Source: Entomortierella parvispora
Taxonomy: Eukaryota > Mortierellomycota > Mortierellomycetes > Mortierellales > Mortierellaceae
Assembly (NCBI GenBank): GCA_963573315.1
Contig: OY752145.1
Coordinates: forward strand, 248,001-312,000
Reading direction: 5' to 3'
DNA length: 64,000 bases
Shown here one piece after another: positions 36,640-48,875 of the stretch (its first letter is position 1; every line of letters starts with the position of its first letter). Both the position numbers and the translations under genes were made by a program. The notes below the pieces were generated by a model. It was given only the letters and a program-made list of their open reading frames with translations. It ran no database searches and was not told the DNA's origin.

Positions 36640-37316
36640 GGCGGGCGGGCAATTTGTTCTTTCTGGCCGTTTTGTGAATGCCAATCTGTTCTTGAATTCC
36701 AGGAGGTCGGGTTCCCGTGTGGGCGCGTGTTTGTTATTTGGGGAGTTCGTCCTGACAGGATAAACCTCAGCGTATGTTCCGACGTGGTTGCAAAGGAAAC
36801 AACTGAGGAAGGGAAAAAAAGGCCAAGGGGACGGGGCGCAGGGACCACGTCAGGGAAGTTCAGTGATGAGCTCTTTAGTAGGTCGAGCAATTGCGAGGAG
36901 TGAGCAAGGAGGAGGAAGAGAAGGAGGAGCAGGAGGAAAGGAAGAAAGGGGACCCGAGCGGTGGCTGGCAAAGATAGAAGAGATACTATGTGGGAGGAAG
37001 GATGAGGAAGAATGGAATGTTTGAGGCATGAAGAACGTAGAACAGCAACAGAGGGCCATGGGCTTTGTGGGCGAGGGCGGAAGGTTCGCGCGCTTGACGC
37101 TTCTCGAGGGATACGGCGAACAGGGCGCACCTTTTTGCCGGTGGCGGGGATCTTTTTATTCTAGAAAACAGGACGTTGAATGCACGTGATCTGCGTGACC
37201 ACTCTGCAAGCAGAGTGTAAACAACCGTGCTTTCATGCATCATGCATTCTTGTTCTCTTCGCTGTCTCTCCTTGCCTCATCCATACCGCACTTCGTCACA
37301 TCTTCACATCAACAAA
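36640..37316. promoter_or_regulatory. Divergent promoter, GH20 and RPB8
   Basis: 677 bp between two start codons, with purine-rich DNA at 36780-37020. No clear TATA element and no gene. Confidence 0.5.
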
Positions 37317-38144
37317 ATGACCAGCAAGGACAACATTCTCTTCTCAGACATGTTCGACATCAAGGATGTCGACGGTGCTGGCAAGAAGTTCGATAAGGGT
37401 AAATGAGCACAGTCCATGTCTCCCTTTTTTGGACTGGAAGACCGCAGCTGATCACCATGGAGAGGGACCTTTCACCAACGAGGAACCTTTTGCGGACACC
37501 AAAGAACAAAAGAAGCACAGCAGGAAAGGAGACAATGAAAGACACAATACAGCTCCAGGATGAAATGTGCTTCATGGACGCGTTCCTTCCCAGCCAGCTC
37601 TTCAAACTGCCGATTAGGTCAACGTTCAGCCCATCTAATCGACCCATTCTTTTCTTTGGAAACCCTCGACTTTTAGTTTCGCGCATCAATGCCCGCAGTG
37701 AAAACTACGAGATGGAGTTGACACTGGATCTCAACAATGAACTCTACCCCTTGGACATTGGTGAGAAGTTCTCTTTGGTCCTTGCCACTTCCCTCTCTTT
37801 GACCACTGCCGTCGGAAATGATACCTCGGGCACTCAGGAGAGTTGGCGTGAGAAGGTTGGAGGAGAGAGGACATTGGCTGATGACTACGAATATGTCATG
37901 TACGGCAAGGTCTACAAGTATGATGAGGGTCAAGGAAGCAAAGTGTAAGCTCGAACATTTCATTTTCATTGATGATCCAGAGTTGCAATGTATGTAGATC
38001 AAGCTCTCATAACTTTTCTGTTTTTCTTACTTTAGTTCTGTCTATATTTCATACGGAGGTCTTTTGATGTGCCTGGAGGGAGACTACAGACACTTGCAGA
38101 ACATCAGCTTGGGCGAGAACTTGTACCTTTTGATGCGCAAGTAA
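37317..38144 (+). CDS. RPB8: RPB8, shared subunit of RNA polymerases I, II and III
   Basis: Spliced model: 37317-37398, 37677-37944, 38036-38144; 152 residues, as expected for the family (about 145-150). The N-terminus reads LFSDMFDIKDVDGAGKKFDKVSRI, followed by a MELTLDLNNELYPLDIGEKF strand, a LADDYEYVMYGKVYKY block and the C-terminal SVYISYGGLLMCLEGDYRHL, all in Rpb8 order. The protein folds as an OB barrel at the rear of the polymerase core. The 278-nt first intron and 91-nt second intron are ordinary. An unspliced reading from 37403 continues into the second exon and is an artefact. Confidence 0.95.
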
Positions 38145-38647
38145 ATCATCCAAAAACGCACGAGAATATTGCATGGAAGGAACCCCCAAAACCAGGAAGC
38201 ATCATAATAAACAGGGATCTATTTGAAAAAAGCGTGCTATCACAAATGGGCGACTGAATCCAACTCTTTTCGGCCATTAACGACAGCCTTATTTGGTTAT
38301 AAGCAATGGGAAGACAAAACGGCTGCACTCTCCCTCAGGGATCCTCCTCAAGTGCTCGATCACAGTTTAGGGTTGACTGCATGACGAGAACTGTGAATTT
38401 TCGAGAAGGAATTACGGTTGCAGGGTAGGTTCTAAAAGAATGAGTTCTCTTTTTTCACCACGGGAAAGCAAGGCATACCTTTCCATCTCACCGGATAAAA
38501 ACATGACCGACACCGACATCTCTACTAGGATCATTCGAGTATTTAGGGATGTATGTTTTTTAATGTTCTAGGAGAAATTACGAAAAGGCATGCTGGGTAT
38601 ATTTGTGGACAAGCAAAAAGTGGTGGAGATGGATGGAGAAGACCCCT
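38145..38647. other. 3' intergenic stretch between convergent genes
   Basis: About 500 bp between the ends of RPB8 and the PRM10-like gene. AT-rich; no gene supported. Confidence 0.5.
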
Positions 38648-41531
38648 TTAGAAATTCATGAATGTGCTCCTGCGCCAGAATGGGTACCAGACCAACACGG
38701 AACAGAATACACCGAGCTAGTGGAGAAAGGTAAACGATAGAGAGAATCCAGGATATCAGTCTTTGCTCTTTAAATCTGCGTAACACAAACAAACGGTAGC
38801 TTGTGAGCGAACTGAAGCATTGTGAAGGAGAGTGAGCTTACCGTGATACTGACAGAGATATTGACCATATTCAACGCAAATGTAAATCCTTGACTAGGGT
38901 CGCTACTGATCAGGGACAGGACACTTCGGACACCGACACTTCCAGGGACCAGCAGGAGCACTCCGCTCAGCAATGGCACATAGCTCGGTTTACCCGTGAT
39001 CCTTCCGTAAGCCTGACCCGCCAAACCGACTGCAAAAGCGGCCACAGCAGGCGTCACTTGAGGACCGGCCGTCATAAAGTACGAGACTGTGTACCCGACA
39101 GCCGTAACCATAGTCATTCCAAACCATTGAGAAGGATGGGCGTTGAAGACAATGTTGATCGAAGTCGATACAGCTGGGAAGATGAAAAAGAGCCACCAGT
39201 GACTGACACCATGTTCACAAGAAGCAGCTGATGGGACCGCCGACGCTCCCGAAATCTAACCCCGAAAAATGATATAAAGAGTGCGAATGGTAAGTTTCCT
39301 GTTTCCTTTCATTTGACGCAACTTGCCATTATCTTGACAGCACTTACAGAATCCCAGATCTCGCCTCCAAGAGATAGTCCGAATCCCAGGAAGAAGGCGT
39401 ACATCAACGCGTAAAACATGCGAACAGCACCCGAGACAATATTCCTTGACGCCAGTTCCATGATTGCAGCTGTCAGCAACAATCCAGGCAACAGGACGAC
39501 CACACCTGCCAGAGCCACAGCCGAGAAGCAGACTCTGTCACCAAAAGACTTTGCAATGAACCCCACCACGATACTCGATGTCACTTCAAAGACGTTTCCA
39601 TAGACCGGGAATTTGGCCGCCACTACACCCAAAAGACCAACGATCAATCCACACAGTCCTGCCAGAGCAGTATCGAGCCAACTGCCGTTGAAAGCTAAAG
39701 GTGCAACAAACGCTGCGGATCCCATCCAAGAAGCGACGGTTACCCAAACTGGATAATATCCTGGCTCCAAGGTAACCACCTCCAAATCCTTGTTGGCAGC
39801 CTCGATCGATCCACCGTGTAGAACACTCATGGCGATGGTATAGACTTTGGAGAGCTTGTACATGTCCATGCCTTGGGTGCATCGAAGGTGGCGCGTGTCA
39901 CTGGTGTGGGTTTCGGGGTCACTGAATGAGATGGTCATGAGCCCAGGCAGAAGCGCAAACGAGGCATCCACATCCATTCTTCTCGCCAACAAAGCACATG
40001 TTTCCTCGATCCTGTGAGATGGAGCACCGTAGAGAATCAAGGCCTTCGCCATCATAATCAAGAACGACTGTCGGGTCAAGATCTCGGCGATTTCCCTATG
40101 GATACCCAGATTGGCGTTCAACGTCGCAGCGGAAGCAGCAGCACTGACGGCTTCCATTTCCTCGATATTTTCGTGATGGCGACTATGGGGATCCGGTTTG
40201 TTAAAGTTGATGGAGGTCGAGGGTTGAGTTGGCAATCGGGTCGAGACATTGTTGTTGCTTTGATCCAAGTCAAAGACTCTAGAGTTTCTGGGCGAGACTC
40301 GAGGGGTGGTGGAGACCGAGGGCGAGTTGAGATCAGCAAGCGAGTTGTTTTTGGAGGACGATCGGTAATAAAAGCCCTTCCTTGTCTTCTTGACGGCCGC
40401 ATGTTGAGGTTTACCGCGCCCAGTGTTTGATTCTGTGGCAGCGGCGGCGGCCTCGTTCCTCTGGAGCTTCAACAGGTGGCTAAGAATACCTCCTTTTGGC
40501 TTCCGACGACGGATGCCAGACGGGGCAACGACCGGCTCCACGGGCAATGAGACGATTGGATCGCCCGCCAGTTTGTTGCTCTGCTCCAACTGATGACGGA
40601 CGGCATCGTTCTCAGCGCCAGGACGACTCTCGTTCACGGCCAGTTGTTGGGGCGTCGTTGTCATGGTGGGCAAGAGAAGGGGCTGGGGCGAGTAGGAAAG
40701 ACTCTCCAGCAGGCCAATCTGGGCATCGCCTGATCCAGCAGACAGAGTTGGACTAGCGAAGGGGTCACCCAGATTGTTATTGTTGACGCTGCCGTTGTTG
40801 TTCTCTGTGCCCTTGAGGCTGGGCTCCATATCGATCATCGTGACATCCTGCGAATGGCGGTATTTGCCCGAGATGGCCCTCTTGATTGAGTTTAGAGTCA
40901 TGCCCGTACTTCTACCCGTAGGTTCTGATGACCCTTCTTGCGTGGGCGAGGAACTTAATCCATGGGAATCATGGCTCCCAGCGGCGGATTGAATTGCGTC
41001 CAGCAGGATCTTGGATGGACGTCGACGGGTGCTCAGCGGCGTTGACTGAGACAAGGAGGGCAGAGGAACCACGCCTGAGAAGCTCCCCATAGGACCAGGG
41101 TCTTCGATGGCTCGAGCATAACGCTCGACTCCTAGGGTCAGTTTGCGAAGCTCGCTGGTAGGTGACCCAAGAGGGGTAGCGAGAGGTGTGGCTGCTGGTG
41201 AGAAGGGATTGTGTTGGTGGGCCGGAAGGTTGGTGAAGGGGTTGCCGGCAGGGAGAGCAAAGCCAGAGGAGGCGCCTGTGCCTTGAGCGGATGAAAGAGA
41301 GACGGAGGGGAGGGTGGATGAGCGAGGGTCTGAAGAGGCAATGGCATTGTTGCTGGTGGCGGGGGGAAGGGGAGATGAAGCAGAAGAGAGGTCGGTGGCA
41401 GTAGAAGAACGACTGAAGCCCTGGTTCTCGGGATCGACGTCCTGGTCGTTGTTGTAGTAGCCGTTGTTGCTGTTGGTGCTGCTGTCGTTGTTGTTGTGAT
41501 GGGGGTGGAGGTTGTTGTTGCGGTCAGTCAT
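38648..41531 (-). CDS. PRM10: PRM10-like ThrE-family membrane protein
   Basis: Spliced model: 39348-41531, 38842-39255, 38648-38716 (minus); 888 residues, starting MTDRNNNLHP. The N-terminal 490 residues are low complexity with Asn, Ser and Pro runs. The conserved part begins near 505 with ILTRQSFLIMMAKALILYGAPSHRIEE and MDVDASFALLPGLMTISF, typical of the ThrE/DUF1212 family. About ten hydrophobic segments follow, including the paired GLCGLIVGLLGVVAA and the C-terminal AVGLAGQAYGRITGKPSYVP…GVLLLVPGSVGVRS. The last 69-nt exon supplies the final segment (LGVFCSVLVWYPFWRRSTF). Bacterial relatives export threonine and serine; yeast Prm10 is pheromone-induced and of unknown function. Start at 41531 rather than upstream because the extension is leader-like. 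Confidence 0.9.
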
Positions 41532-42684
41532 GGGTGGCAACGAAAGGAACGAGTCCCGAAGCCAAGCGAAGGGGAGGGAAGGGTGAGGGAGAGAGAGAGA
41601 GAGGAACAAGTGAAGTGAGGAGTAGAGAAGAGAGAAGAGAGAAAAGAGAAAGAGAAAGAGGAGAGAGTGTCTCTCCACACAAGAAGGAGGAAATCAGAAA
41701 AAATCTTTTGCACCAACAACACAGCACACCTCACGCTGCACACCTGTCGTGCAGTGCATCACACTGTGACACTTCAATGCACAGTTGCACATTCACACGC
41801 AGAAAGCTTAATTCTCGCAAGGGGCTTTGTACGGCGGGAATTGAGCACGCGCGGACTGGGAAAAATCGCCGTCGCCTTTTCTTGATCGGGCCCATGCTGT
41901 CTGGGCGTCTGGTCGAACGGACGCTGAGTTTGAGGGTGCCTTTCCAACTCCACCTTCCTCCTCTCTCTTCTCTCTTTTTTCATTTCTGACTCTGAAGGGT
42001 CTTCTTCCTCGGCAGGGACAAAAGCGGAACACGCCATTCCACCATCCACTGCCGCTGGACACACCGCACAGCATGTCCCTTAGCTCCGTTTATTATTCAT
42101 TTTCAGCTCTCGCTGGGATCAACTTCGCATCCAGACCCTTTCCCCGTCTGAGACAAAAGGAAGCAACTGAAGTGGGTGAATGTGACCTGCTGCTGTACCC
42201 TGTTCCGATGTCGGGGCGGATGCCCGACGGTTCTTTGGATCCTTGCGATTTTGCGGGGAAAAAGAAGGTCCAAGACCATGTAGGAGGAACGAACTCTGCA
42301 CAGCAAAACATCCACAACAACGAAGATCCTTGCATATCCATCTGCATGTGGCGGTGGCGGCGGTAATCCTTCCATTTCAAACAACAACAAAATAAATTCT
42401 CCTAAATACAAACGGTGAGTACTGTACACAGTCTGGAACACAGCATGCATGTCACGCAGCATGGTCTAGACTTTTCTCAGGAGAGACTCGTCTTGTAGAG
42501 ACAGGGCCTCCAAATACGCAATGCTTAAACGTCATGGAAGAAAAGACTTTTTAATCGATTCGTCTCTCTAAAGTTTGGATGCAGACAGTCACTCTTCGCT
42601 GCGTGGGCGAAGCACAATCGACACAACTGTGAATGCCTAAAGGTATATATGGTACAAATATGTCGACAGTCTGATGGACATGGG
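41532..42684. other. Promoter and intergenic region of the PRM10-like gene
   Basis: About 1.15 kb. An AG-rich tract (41590-41680) lies at the leader of the PRM10-like gene. Several open frames of 90-150 codons overlap each other in 41.5-42.4 kb; none has a recognisable motif and I annotate none. Confidence 0.45.
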
Positions 42685-44131
42685 TTACATCTTGGCCGTG
42701 ACTGGAGTCACTTCAGGGATGGTGTCCTGGAGGAACGCAAGGATGTCCCGCAGCTCTTGATCGTTGACACTATGGCGGACCCGAGGGTATGTGTGAAATT
42801 GGACTTCGTAATCGTTGTCTAGTAGCATCTGGACTGTCTTCTCGCCATACTCGTACTTGACAATCTAATTGAAGACCGTAGAAACAGAGACTCATGTAAC
42901 GTGAGTTACTTGCCTCGAGTGAAGGCACAAAGGAGATCGTCAAAGCCTCGTTGTTTACCGGATCAGAGTCGCCATGTCCCCAGAAGATGGGAGTCCTACG
43001 ATTGGCCTCAGTCGCCAGCTCCATGATCTTTTCCTGCAATGGCATGTATCCGCTCAATCCAACTACCCCTGCAAACTTGTGAACCGACGTCAAGGCGGTG
43101 AGCAGACTCAACACGCAACCCTGAGAGAATCCTCCAACAACGATCCTGTTGGCTGGGATCCCGTTCCGCTCGATCTCCTCGTTCACAATGTCCATGACTA
43201 CAAAGGAATTCGGAAAGGTAACAGCAGTAAGGGGTCGATAAAAAAATGAAGATTCGCAAATCAAACACCACCCCCTCTTGTGTTCTCACCCTTTTGTCGC
43301 GACAGTTGCATCCCCTTTTCGTCCTGCACCTGCTTGATTGAGATCCCTCGAGCATCGAGATCGTACCAAGCAGGTATTAACATCCCGTCGTTTGCCGTGA
43401 TGGGTAGTGGTCGGGCATTTGGAAAGATAAACTTGACATGGGGCAGATGTTGTGAAAACTAGACGGACAGGGATAATTGATAGATTTAGTCCATTTTTTT
43501 CCGTTTTCCTTCAGTGCAGAGGGTGCATGCCGCCTCGCGCACATGCCTCTCAAACATGCGTGGCTCATTGTACCTGCTCCCCCACTGGTGCCCATCCAGC
43601 GCCAGAATCGCCAAACCCGTGCAAGAAGATGACCGTTGCCGTGTGTTTCGTTGTCGCATCGTGGACAATGGCCGTGAGTTTTTTGTTTGAAGAATCTTTT
43701 GCATCTGAATGCATGTTGCCTTTGGCTCCTTGAATGTCTGAGGAATGAGAAAAGGGAGATTGATGAGGAAAAAGATCTTGGAAGGAATCCAGTTTTTAAA
43801 CATCCCACGTGCGAATCGGCCTGCATTGTTGACCCGAAGAATTCGATGCCGCGAGAGAAAGAGATCAAGTCAAGCATTCATCTCGGCTAAAGTTGTTATT
43901 GCTAGTCATCTTCAGTTCTCCTGCCATTCTGACATTCCACGTACCGGAGTCTTGAACCCGGAGACGAGCAGGCGGCTGAGTAGAAGAACGACGACCGACC
44001 ATGTATCTCTCTTTCAGAGAGGAGGCGAGACTCGATAGATCCATGGCTATGTACCCGTACACAAAGATACTCGCAAGGACGATAGCGATCAGTCGATGCC
44101 AGTGCCAGCGCCAAGGAATCATAGCGACCAT
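42685..44131 (-). CDS. Acyl-protein-thioesterase-like hydrolase with N-terminal membrane anchor
   Basis: Spliced model: 43945-44131, 43574-43737, 43290-43458, 42914-43197, 42685-42864 (minus); 327 residues. A hydrophobic segment at about 13-32 (IAIVLASIFVYGYIA) anchors the N-terminus. The phospholipase/carboxylesterase fold follows: VIFLHGFGDSGAGW, VKFIFPNARPLPIT, the nucleophile motif GGFSQG (Ser198), VGLSGYMP, HGDSDPVV-like HGDSDPVNNEA for the acid, and RVRHSVNDQEL with the His. This fits APT1/LYPLA enzymes that remove palmitate from proteins. Those enzymes are normally soluble and about 220-240 residues, so the anchor is unusual. The fourth intron starts GCAAGT rather than GT and is read as GC-AG, because only this donor keeps the frame (SLE joined to IVKYEYGEK). 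Confidence 0.85.
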
Positions 44132-44850
44132 GTCGAATCGATGCTGCTTCCTCAAGAAAACAAAAGAGGGACAGAAGAGAGGATATGAATGCAGGAATAA
44201 AGAGAGGGGCGATTTGAGAAGCGTGTCTTGCTTTCATGCAACAATCCGACCCTTTTTGGGGGCAACAATTCAACAATTCTCGCCCAGTTCTTTGGAATCC
44301 AACAACGCGTGTGCACCCACAACAGCGCGCGTCAATTGCTTTGCGCTGTCCAGACAACACCAACACTATCGAAGATGCACAGTGGCCACCCTGTTGCCAG
44401 GACCACGGCGGGTTTGTGCAGCGCGGTTCGTAATCGGAAAACCAAAAGAACAAAAAAATGGAATGGACCTTTTTCATCTCGAGTCGAGTCCATGGTTCTA
44501 TTTTCGGGACGCGAGTGCATTGTTGCAGACGGGAAAGAAGACAGGAAGTTAGGAATGAGGGGGGAAATGCATGGGGCATCCCCCGGGCGGTTCATTCGGA
44601 TTCTTCCTTTTGTTCTTCAGTCATCTCCCGCAGCCTGTGAACGTGCACGCTGGCTTCACTCTCTGCTCTCCGAACCTCTGCTGAACCCGTTTTCTTGTCT
44701 CTTTCTTCCGCTCCCCTTTCCCTTCTTTCTTCCTTTCTTTCTTTCTTTCTGCTCTCATCATTTTTTTACTCCACATCCATATTCGTTCCCACTCTCACCT
44801 CCTCCCACACCTCTTCCCAACTCTTCCAACCCACCTCAAGTATACCCGCC
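44132..44850. promoter_or_regulatory. Divergent promoter, thioesterase-like gene and the 331-residue gene
   Basis: 719 bp between start codons; a TTTC-repeat leader (44720-44750) precedes the plus-strand gene. No separate gene is supported. Confidence 0.5.
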
Positions 44851-46200
44851 ATGGACAGCCTTACCCCCTTGTTGATGAACTTTCTGGAGGAACATGCCCG
44901 CCCTCATGTGCAGGAGAAGGTCTCTGAAGAACTGACCGAAACCAAGGGTGAACTCAAGACCGAGATGCCCGACATGATCAAGGAACATATCACTGGGCCA
45001 GAATCCCACCCTCTCGTCGCCCAGATTGTCTCCTCCATGGGCGACGACTTTATGGAGCGTGTTCGCCAGATCACTGATATCACGATCGAAACCGCCTCTG
45101 AAGGCATGGATCTGTTGTTGACAAATGGCGTCATGAACATTGCCAAGGGCGTCCTGACAAAGGGGAACGAGGAACACGGAAGCGGCGGCTTCAACATGGA
45201 TTTCTTGAAGAGTGGCAAAGAGGGAATGATTCAGACGACCATGGCTGCCTCGGCTCCCGTCATCAAGCAGGTATGAGATGGGCTCCTTGAAAGGCCATCA
45301 ATCGCCCATGAAATAACGGCCAAAACTAACCACATTGACTTTCTTTGAACTCTATTAGGTCTCGGACAATATGGGTCGCAAGATTAGGTAAAATATCAAC
45401 GAATCTTGGACGATGAATGCTTTATATCCCTCTCTCCCTCCCCACCAAAGCCGACTTTCAAAGACCGCGTTCTTTCATGAAAGACATTTCGCCCTGACAA
45501 TCAATCTAATCTCGCTCTTTCTCTGGGCAACACAGTGCTCACTTCCCAGCCCAAATTGGATCCTCCATCCAAGAGATGATTGACGAAAATGGAGGTGCCA
45601 ATGGCATGCTCGGCATGGCGGCAGGTCTTATGGCCAAGTTTATGGGCGGCGGTGGTGACGGAAGCCGCGACGGTCCTGGTGAACGAACTGTGGCGGCCGG
45701 AGGCACGGAGAGTGATGCAGAGATTGGTCATACTGGTGCCATCCAGCAAATGATTCAAAAGCTTCTTGCTCCAAAGATCCTGCTCTTGATTCAGCCTTAC
45801 CTTCAGAAGTTTGAGGCCAAGATGGTAAGTGTGAGAGGTTCTAAGTGCACTTTTGCTCAATCCAATGATAAAATGGTCATAATCTCATGGTGTGCTTTTC
45901 TTTTCTTTTCTTTTCGTTTCTTTTTGAAAACAAAACAAATAGAACAATTCCTTGGAAGGCGAGCTCCGTAACAAGGTCTTCTCGGTCGATTATATCAAGT
46001 CGACAGTCATGGAAGTGCTCTCGGGTGGGCAGGAAGGCGGTGAAGGTCACTCTGGATTCGGTGCTCTTCTGGGCACCTTCTTGCACAACAAGGTGGGCAA
46101 CGGTCGCGACGACCGACAGGACGGCGAGGGAAGAGACAACGACCCCATGAGTGCTTTAACTGCCCTGGCGAGTGGATTCCTTAAGAGCCGGGAGAACTAG
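44851..46200 (+). CDS. Conserved-looking 331-residue protein of unknown function
   Basis: Spliced model: 44851-45270, 45359-45387, 45536-45824, 45943-46200; 331 residues, with a 29-nt second exon. The start MDSLTPLLMNFLEEHARP lies next to a pyrimidine-rich leader. The sequence alternates amphipathic helices with Gly-rich linkers (GGANGMLGMAAGLMAKFMGGG; SGFGALLGTFL near the end). Helices such as IGSSIQEMIDENGG and IQQMIQKLLAPKILLLIQPYLQKF suggest lipid or helix-bundle packing rather than transmembrane spans. There is no signal peptide and no enzyme motif. I do not recognise the family. The splice frame, codon pattern and absence of stops support a real gene; function is not inferred. Confidence 0.75.
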
Positions 46201-47856
46201 ACCTTGCTGTCGACCGTTCTAATGGGATCAAAACGACCTTTGATCTCTGGAAATGATCGTTGTCAGGGCAAGTTGAAAATAAAAGACTCACAAGTCTGTG
46301 TAAATATGAAAAATAGCTTCGACCCGGTGTACAATTGTATTGCTTTTTTATTCTTTCTTTTCCTCAGAGGCTTCTTGTTTATGATTTCTGTACACTCACG
46401 CGAGCTCGCCGCATACAGCACCACACAAAGAAAGAAGGAACGAGCATCAGACAAAGGCAAAACAGCATGGTGTTCAAAAGACCATATGTGACAATGACTG
46501 GCGGCTGGGGTTGATCCGAGGTGAAGGTAGTGCGTACAGATGTTGGATATGAGATAACTGCCGTTGTTATTGTTGGGAGTATGAAAGGATTGCGTGTTGC
46601 CCAAGTCCAAGCTGGAGTTCTCGTTGACGTGGATGCGGGACTTGTCACCAAAGGAGGGACGGCTGTGGTCGCTAACGCAGGCGGCTCCGGAAGCAAACCA
46701 GGAATGAAGGGTGAGAGAGCCATCGGCAAAGCGTTGTTGGCTCTGAGTGGCCATCTTGGTAGAGGGGTCGCGATGGGCATGCTTGCTGTGTTGAGTATTT
46801 TTTTCGATTTTTGCGGAAAGAATAGAAAAGATTTGGGTGGTATGAAGAAGAACTAGAACCCTTTTCAAGCAACTCTCTCCAATTTATACGGCCAAGCCTG
46901 TGTTCATGTCGACGACACGCGATCGACAAAGAGGCGCTCTAGAATTACGGGTCTTTGTAGTGAAAATCACGGTTACCATTGTCAATCTTTTTAAGTCTGC
47001 ACACAGTCCATAGATAACAAAGAACCGCCTTGTCAGCGGGCAGCCATGACGACCATGACCCTCAGCTGCTTTTTATTCAGCAATAAAGTCCATACCTCAC
47101 TTTGTCGGTAAAGCAATGACGATCTGAACCAACTGTGTAAACCCAAGATAGTCTCTCTTATCATTTATTATCATTTCTGCCGTCGTAATACCCTATCGAT
47201 TCTCTGTGAAAAAAACACTGGATTCAACGTGTAAAGGTTATGACCAAACAAGTCGCCTCCATAGAACTGTCCTCCTCCATAGCCCTAGACCAAATCCAAG
47301 ATCAACAGGTCATCGTCATCCTCGTCACAGTAATCCATCGTCTCACGACTAAAACACAATCGTTCGTCCCTTTGACTGCATCTTCTTGATGTAAAAACAG
47401 CCTGATATCTTCATAACACTGTCAACTGGCGGTCCTCATAACCTGAAATACTAGAATTCTACCTCCGAATTCAAGAAAGTTGTACCGTTGTGCTAGGATT
47501 GTTGCCTTGCCAATATGGGGCCGGTGTCTCACCTTAAGGGGCGTATTTGCCACTCACAATAAAAGAAACAGGTCCGTCGTACCAGGGGTATGTTCAAGAA
47601 ACACCATGGATATACGGCCTGTATCTCATTGCCAAGAGTTCGTTGGTACGGCATCGTGACCCAATCTCAAGGATCATCCTTTCCCACACCGAACTCACAG
47701 CTATGGCGAGGACCTCGTTCCTGACAGTCCACTCTTTCGACGGCCACGAGCAAGTGTTCAAGGTATTCCGGGGGGTTTTTTTTTTTAGTTTTCGTTTCTT
47801 TTTTATTTGCTTGAGGATCACTCAAAATATAAACCAAGGCAGCTTTTCTTTTATCT
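46201..47856. other. Long 3' intergenic region between convergent genes
   Basis: About 1.65 kb. Three overlapping frames lie at 46263-46868, on both strands (one is listed separately as a doubtful gene). The rest (46900-47850) holds no frame worth naming. Confidence 0.5.
46379..46780 (-). CDS. Doubtful tail-anchored small protein
   Basis: An ATG at 46780 opens 133 codons. The N-terminal 90 residues are Pro/Thr/Ala/Ser-rich. A hydrophobic stretch (TMLFCLCLMLVPSFFVWCC) near the end is followed by a basic tail (MRRARVSVQ), as in tail-anchored proteins. Two other frames of similar length overlap it, one on each strand, so the choice is weak. No family is recognised. Confidence 0.22.
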   Translation of the reverse strand: MPIATPLPRWPLRANNALPMALSPFIPGLLPEPPALATTAVPPLVTSPASTSTRTPAWTWATRNPFILPTITTAVISYPTSVRTTFTSDQPQPPVIVTYGLLNTMLFCLCLMLVPSFFVWCCMRRARVSVQKS

Positions 47857-48353
47857 TTAGCAACCCTTTCCGCACTGCCAGTAATGACCAGTGCAAGCTC
47901 CAAACTTGCCCTTGGTGCTGTCGCACTTGACTCCAGTGGATCCGTTCGCGTCGCAAGAGTATCCCTTCGCCTATTGAGAATCTATGGTGGGTTAGAACTG
48001 GAAGTCTTTGTCTGTCATTGATGTAGATCGGAATTCCAAGAAGAAAAAGATACTTGCCTGAAGAGCAGCCAAGAAATTGCCAGCAGCATCGGAGGCCGAG
48101 ACACTTTCACATGCCTGCTTGCAGACGTAGACGCAGTTGTTGCCATCCATCTTTGAGTATTCGCAAGTTTTGAGGCAAGCTTGGGCAGAGGCGACAAGGA
48201 CAAGGGCAATGGCAATGATGGTGGTCCTAGTAAGATTCAGAAAACGAGCAGTGAAAAAAAGAAATGGTGAGTGACAACGGGTACACGTTGAAGAGGAAAC
48301 TTCTGTTGCTGTATTCATTGTAGATCCGGTCGACTTGCGCGTTCCTACTTCAT
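47857..48353 (-). CDS. Small secreted ten-cysteine protein, paralogue A
   Basis: Spliced model: 48349-48353, 48058-48226, 47857-47970 (minus); 95 residues. The first coding exon is only ATGAA; the joined start reads MKTTIIAIALVLVASAQA, a classic signal peptide with cleavage expected just before or after Cys19. The mature part has ten Cys with spacing C-x3-C-x9-C-x3-C-x3-C-x22-C-x9-C-x9-C-x6-C-x3-C and ends GHYWQCGKGC. All ten are expected in disulfides, and the protein is predicted to be secreted. The second intron starts GCAAGT and is read as GC-AG. Two paralogues lie at 57547-57914 and 59790-60295. I do not recognise the family, so no role (defence, effector or other) is assigned. Confidence 0.85.
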
Positions 48354-48412
48354 GTTGGTTGATATGTGGTGGGGAGATGTTTCTTTGTCGAGAGAGACGA
48401 AGCAGACTGTCG

Positions 48413-48419
48413 TTTTATA
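48413..48419 (-). promoter_or_regulatory. TATA box of paralogue A
   Basis: TATAAAA on the minus strand, about 60 bp upstream of the start codon at 48353. The other two paralogues also have TATAAAA upstream. Confidence 0.55.
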
Positions 48420-48601
48420 TTTGTATGTTCTTACTCTAACAAAGAAAAAAAAAGAGACAGACAGGGGCACCCGGGAGCGCTACTGCCGGAGTCCATTCAT
48501 CTCCCTCTTGAGAAACAAATGGGGCACTGGGATCCCTTTCAGCCTCTTTCGTCCATTTTGTCAATGAGCATGTCATGCATGTCTTCCCCAGAGCCCGTTT
48601 A

Positions 48602-48647
48602 AAGTTTTTGGACCGTTAGGCGCGCCGCCATTTTTGTCTGTGCAGAT
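48602..48647. repeat. Outer inverted repeat, left copy
   Basis: About 46 bp matching the reverse complement of 59436-59481 apart from a few changes. The shared core includes ACCGTTAGGCGCGCCGC and ATTTTTGTCTGTGCAG. Confidence 0.75.
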
Positions 48648-48801
48648 GGTGGTATTTTTTGGGTTCGTGCTGCTTTGCCCTCTTTTGCTTTGAGCCAATG
48701 ACCTGCTCTGGCGTCAGCCGTCTCGCCTTTCCAGTCAGGGTCCACATGTCCCCAGTACAGGCACCGCCAAAGAGTAGCCGTCTCGGGAGAGCGCCATTAC
48801 C

Positions 48802-48827
48802 AAAAAAAAAAAAAAAAAAAAAAAAAA
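48802..48827. repeat. 26-bp poly-A tract
   Basis: Uninterrupted A run between the outer inverted repeat and the transposon. Confidence 0.95.
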
Positions 48828-48875
48828 GGCTCAACTTTTGTGATACTGCTTCTGCAAGGACGCCGTCCCCAGGGT

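Noticed and set aside
41534-42074. Several 90-150-codon frames upstream of the PRM10-like gene
   Set aside because: Overlap on both strands, purine-tract composition, no motif.
48648-48827. SINE-like unit ending in a 26-A tail
   Set aside because: No clear A/B boxes, no second copy in the window and no target-site duplication; the A run alone is not enough.
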